From contig NZ_MJEH01000064.1 in the NCBI RefSeq assembly GCF_001742425.1, positions 61,683-125,682 of the forward strand: a stretch of DNA of 64,000 nucleotides, given 5' to 3'. The notes beneath the pieces were generated by a model. That model was not told where the DNA came from, ran no database searches, and saw only the letters and a program-made list of their open reading frames with translations. Position numbers and translations under genes: made by a program. The DNA is from Bacillus solimangrovi. Lineage in GTDB: Bacteria > Bacillota > Bacilli > Bacillales > Bacillaceae_N. This document shows positions 62,559 through 64,000 of this stretch, piece after piece (position 1 is the stretch's first letter; every line of letters begins with the position of its first letter).

Positions 62559-63841
62559 TTCGTTTTCGCAATGTCATCGATACTTTCTTTCAGTGACTGG
62601 AATGTGCCTCTTAAATAGTCGATATCTTGTTTTCTAGAGAGTGTTGATTGGACCATCTTTTCTTTTAGATCATTTAGTTCAGTTAATTTTGCTTGGTTAT
62701 TCACCATAATGGATTTGGACATATCAATGGCAGAGCCGATTTCTTGACTACTTGCTGTAATCTCTTCGATTGCTCCTGCTACTTCATCAATATCACCCGT
62801 TATGTCTTGAACCTCTGCTAGTATTTTATTGATGTGCTCATGAGACGTTTCGAAGAGGACTTCGCTCTCCTTCACATCTTGTCTATCCTTATCAATTGAA
62901 ATGACAACATGTTCAACTTCTTCTTGAATTGCATTAATAATTGAACTGATACGTTCTGTTTCTCGAACCGAATTCTCAGCAAGCTTGCGAACTTCAGCAG
63001 CAACAACCGCGAATCCTTTCCCATGTTCACCAGCTCTTGCAGCTTCAATTGCAGCATTCAACGCTAACAGATTCGTTTGATTTGAGATGCCTTCTATCAC
63101 ATTTACTACAGCGACAATTTCTTTCGTTCGATCACTCAAACTTCTAACTAGCTTGCTCGTTTCAAAAGAATCACGCTCTAGCTGTTTTATTGTATTAAAC
63201 ATTTTTTCTAAGATAGCTTGTGTATTCGTACCATGTTCACTTACTTCAGCACTTTTCATACTGACACCTTGGATATGCTGCGTACCATTATCTAACCCAG
63301 TCGAAACTTCCTCTAATACTTCTCTTGTACTTTTGAACATTCGAACAACTTCTTGCTCTGATTCGTTATACGCATCAAAGATATCTTTTAACTGATGTTG
63401 CAAGCTCATTAATGTCTCGAATGATTCACTGACAGACATACTCTGCTTATTCACTTCATCGGCTTCGTTTTTCACACTATTGATTAACGTACTTATGTTA
63501 TTACCGACGGTTACTACATTTTCATTTAGAAATGTTAGCTCATCTCCCCATCTATCTGTTGCTTCAACGTCAAAATTCCCATTATTGATTTCATAAATAA
63601 TTGCGTTTACCTTATGTATCCGATTAATAATAAATAGTTGAGCGAAAATGACAATAATAGCTGGAATTGTTAGCAAGTTAACGAGGAAGTTCGTAATCAC
63701 CATTAGTCCCTCACTAAAGAAACCTAAGTTATTTACTATCAATAAAATTAATTCTGAAATGACTGCACCGACAATGCTACCGATCACAACTATAAAGGCG
63801 AGTTTAAATAAGATACTTTTTACAAATGGCACCTTTTTCAT
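62555..63841 (-). CDS. Methyl-accepting chemotaxis protein without extracellular sensor
   Basis: 428 residues. Two closely spaced membrane helices (~12-34 and ~43-70) leave almost no external loop, so the input is probably intramembrane or cytoplasmic. A HAMP-like segment follows ([15 protein letters not shown]...). The signalling domain has the invariant tip [18 protein letters not shown] and [16 protein letters not shown] near 255-285. Resembles YfmS/HemAT-like minimal transducers only in lacking an ectodomain. The stop codon abuts a dispersed element. Confidence 0.88.
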   Translation of the reverse strand: MKKVPFVKSILFKLAFIVVIGSIVGAVISELILLIVNNLGFFSEGLMVITNFLVNLLTIPAIIVIFAQLFIINRIHKVNAIIYEINNGNFDVEATDRWGDELTFLNENVVTVGNNISTLINSVKNEADEVNKQSMSVSESFETLMSLQHQLKDIFDAYNESEQEVVRMFKSTREVLEEVSTGLDNGTQHIQGVSMKSAEVSEHGTNTQAILEKMFNTIKQLERDSFETSKLVRSLSDRTKEIVAVVNVIEGISNQTNLLALNAAIEAARAGEHGKGFAVVAAEVRKLAENSVRETERISSIINAIQEEVEHVVISIDKDRQDVKESEVLFETSHEHINKILAEVQDITGDIDEVAGAIEEITASSQEIGSAIDMSKSIMVNNQAKLTELNDLKEKMVQSTLSRKQDIDYLRGTFQSLKESIDDIAKTK

Positions 63842-64000
63842 TTTTTTAGATTAACCCCCATTACATTTTTTACATATATAGTTAATTAATAGTATTAGTG
63901 TACCATAGGTTAAATTCCCTATGTTCTAATTTGCTCAGTAATTTGGGCTAAACTGTGTACAAAAAACTTTCACATTTTTAATCGGATACATAAGGTAAAC

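Noticed and set aside
1..64000. CRISPR-like array or retron/diversity-generating element behind the repeats
   Set aside because: The dispersed elements are irregularly spaced without unique short spacers, and no reverse transcriptase, Cas gene or template repeat is present in the window.

Overview
The window looks like the chromosome of a low-GC Gram-positive spore-former of the family Bacillaceae. Evidence: strong GGAGG-type ribosome binding sites, frequent TTG/GTG starts, sigma-A promoters, a T-box leader, an OpuD-type betaine transporter, PadR/HxlR/XRE/MerR one-component regulators, S-layer homology domains and ECF sigma/anti-sigma genes. I cannot name the species. No rRNA, tRNA, CRISPR array, intact transposase or phage module is visible. 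Most genes are short, loosely organised accessory units.

Layout. 1-0.8 kb: 3' part of a right-handed beta-helix protein. 1-4.4 kb: MFS exporter divergent from an SgrR-like sugar-sensing regulator. 4.4-7.6 kb: a 1047-residue secreted protein with 14 RCC1 repeats (7 + 7) around three FIVAR modules. 8-15 kb: small membrane proteins, a ZTP (pfl) riboswitch driving a PurO-type IMP cyclohydrolase, a GIY-YIG protein, a frameshifted secreted protein, an alpha/beta hydrolase and a CPBP protease. 15-18.6 kb: a chemoreceptor whose 3' end plus neighbouring small gene are duplicated. 19-31 kb: XRE/membrane-protein pair, OpuD, VanZ, TIMP-like protein, kinase, PlsY paralogue, SLH-CAP surface protein, RidA, PadR with a split permease. 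32-42 kb: an array of five full-length beta-helix paralogues plus one core-less mini-copy, all on the minus strand, with one SH3-like gene inside. 42-50 kb: HxlR/quinone reductase pair, MFS operon with MerR regulator, DUF4275, GyrI-like protein, broken ECF sigma/anti-sigma pair. 50-52 kb: T-box-controlled argS. 52-64 kb: methyltransferase with a terminator in its leader, small enzymes, a candidate aerolysin-type pore-forming toxin with a C-terminal carbohydrate-binding-like domain and 1.6 kb of non-coding DNA upstream, Nudix, DUF4386, kinase, and a second chemoreceptor.

Two features tie the window together. One is the beta-helix family: near-constant N- and C-terminal segments, a variable Asn-rich core, three recurrent cysteines, and a shared upstream block with a CATAnnATR motif resembling sporulation promoters. 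The other is a dispersed ~180-bp non-coding element, at least a dozen full or partial copies in intergenic gaps, that folds into a conserved multi-hairpin structure and may be a non-autonomous IS200/IS605-type derivative.

Several genes carry single-base indels in or near homopolymers or lack a canonical start (12.03 kb, 13.83 kb, 15.73 kb, 49.49 kb, 49.60 kb, 55.3 kb). These may be real decay or residual sequencing error, and the sequence alone cannot decide.
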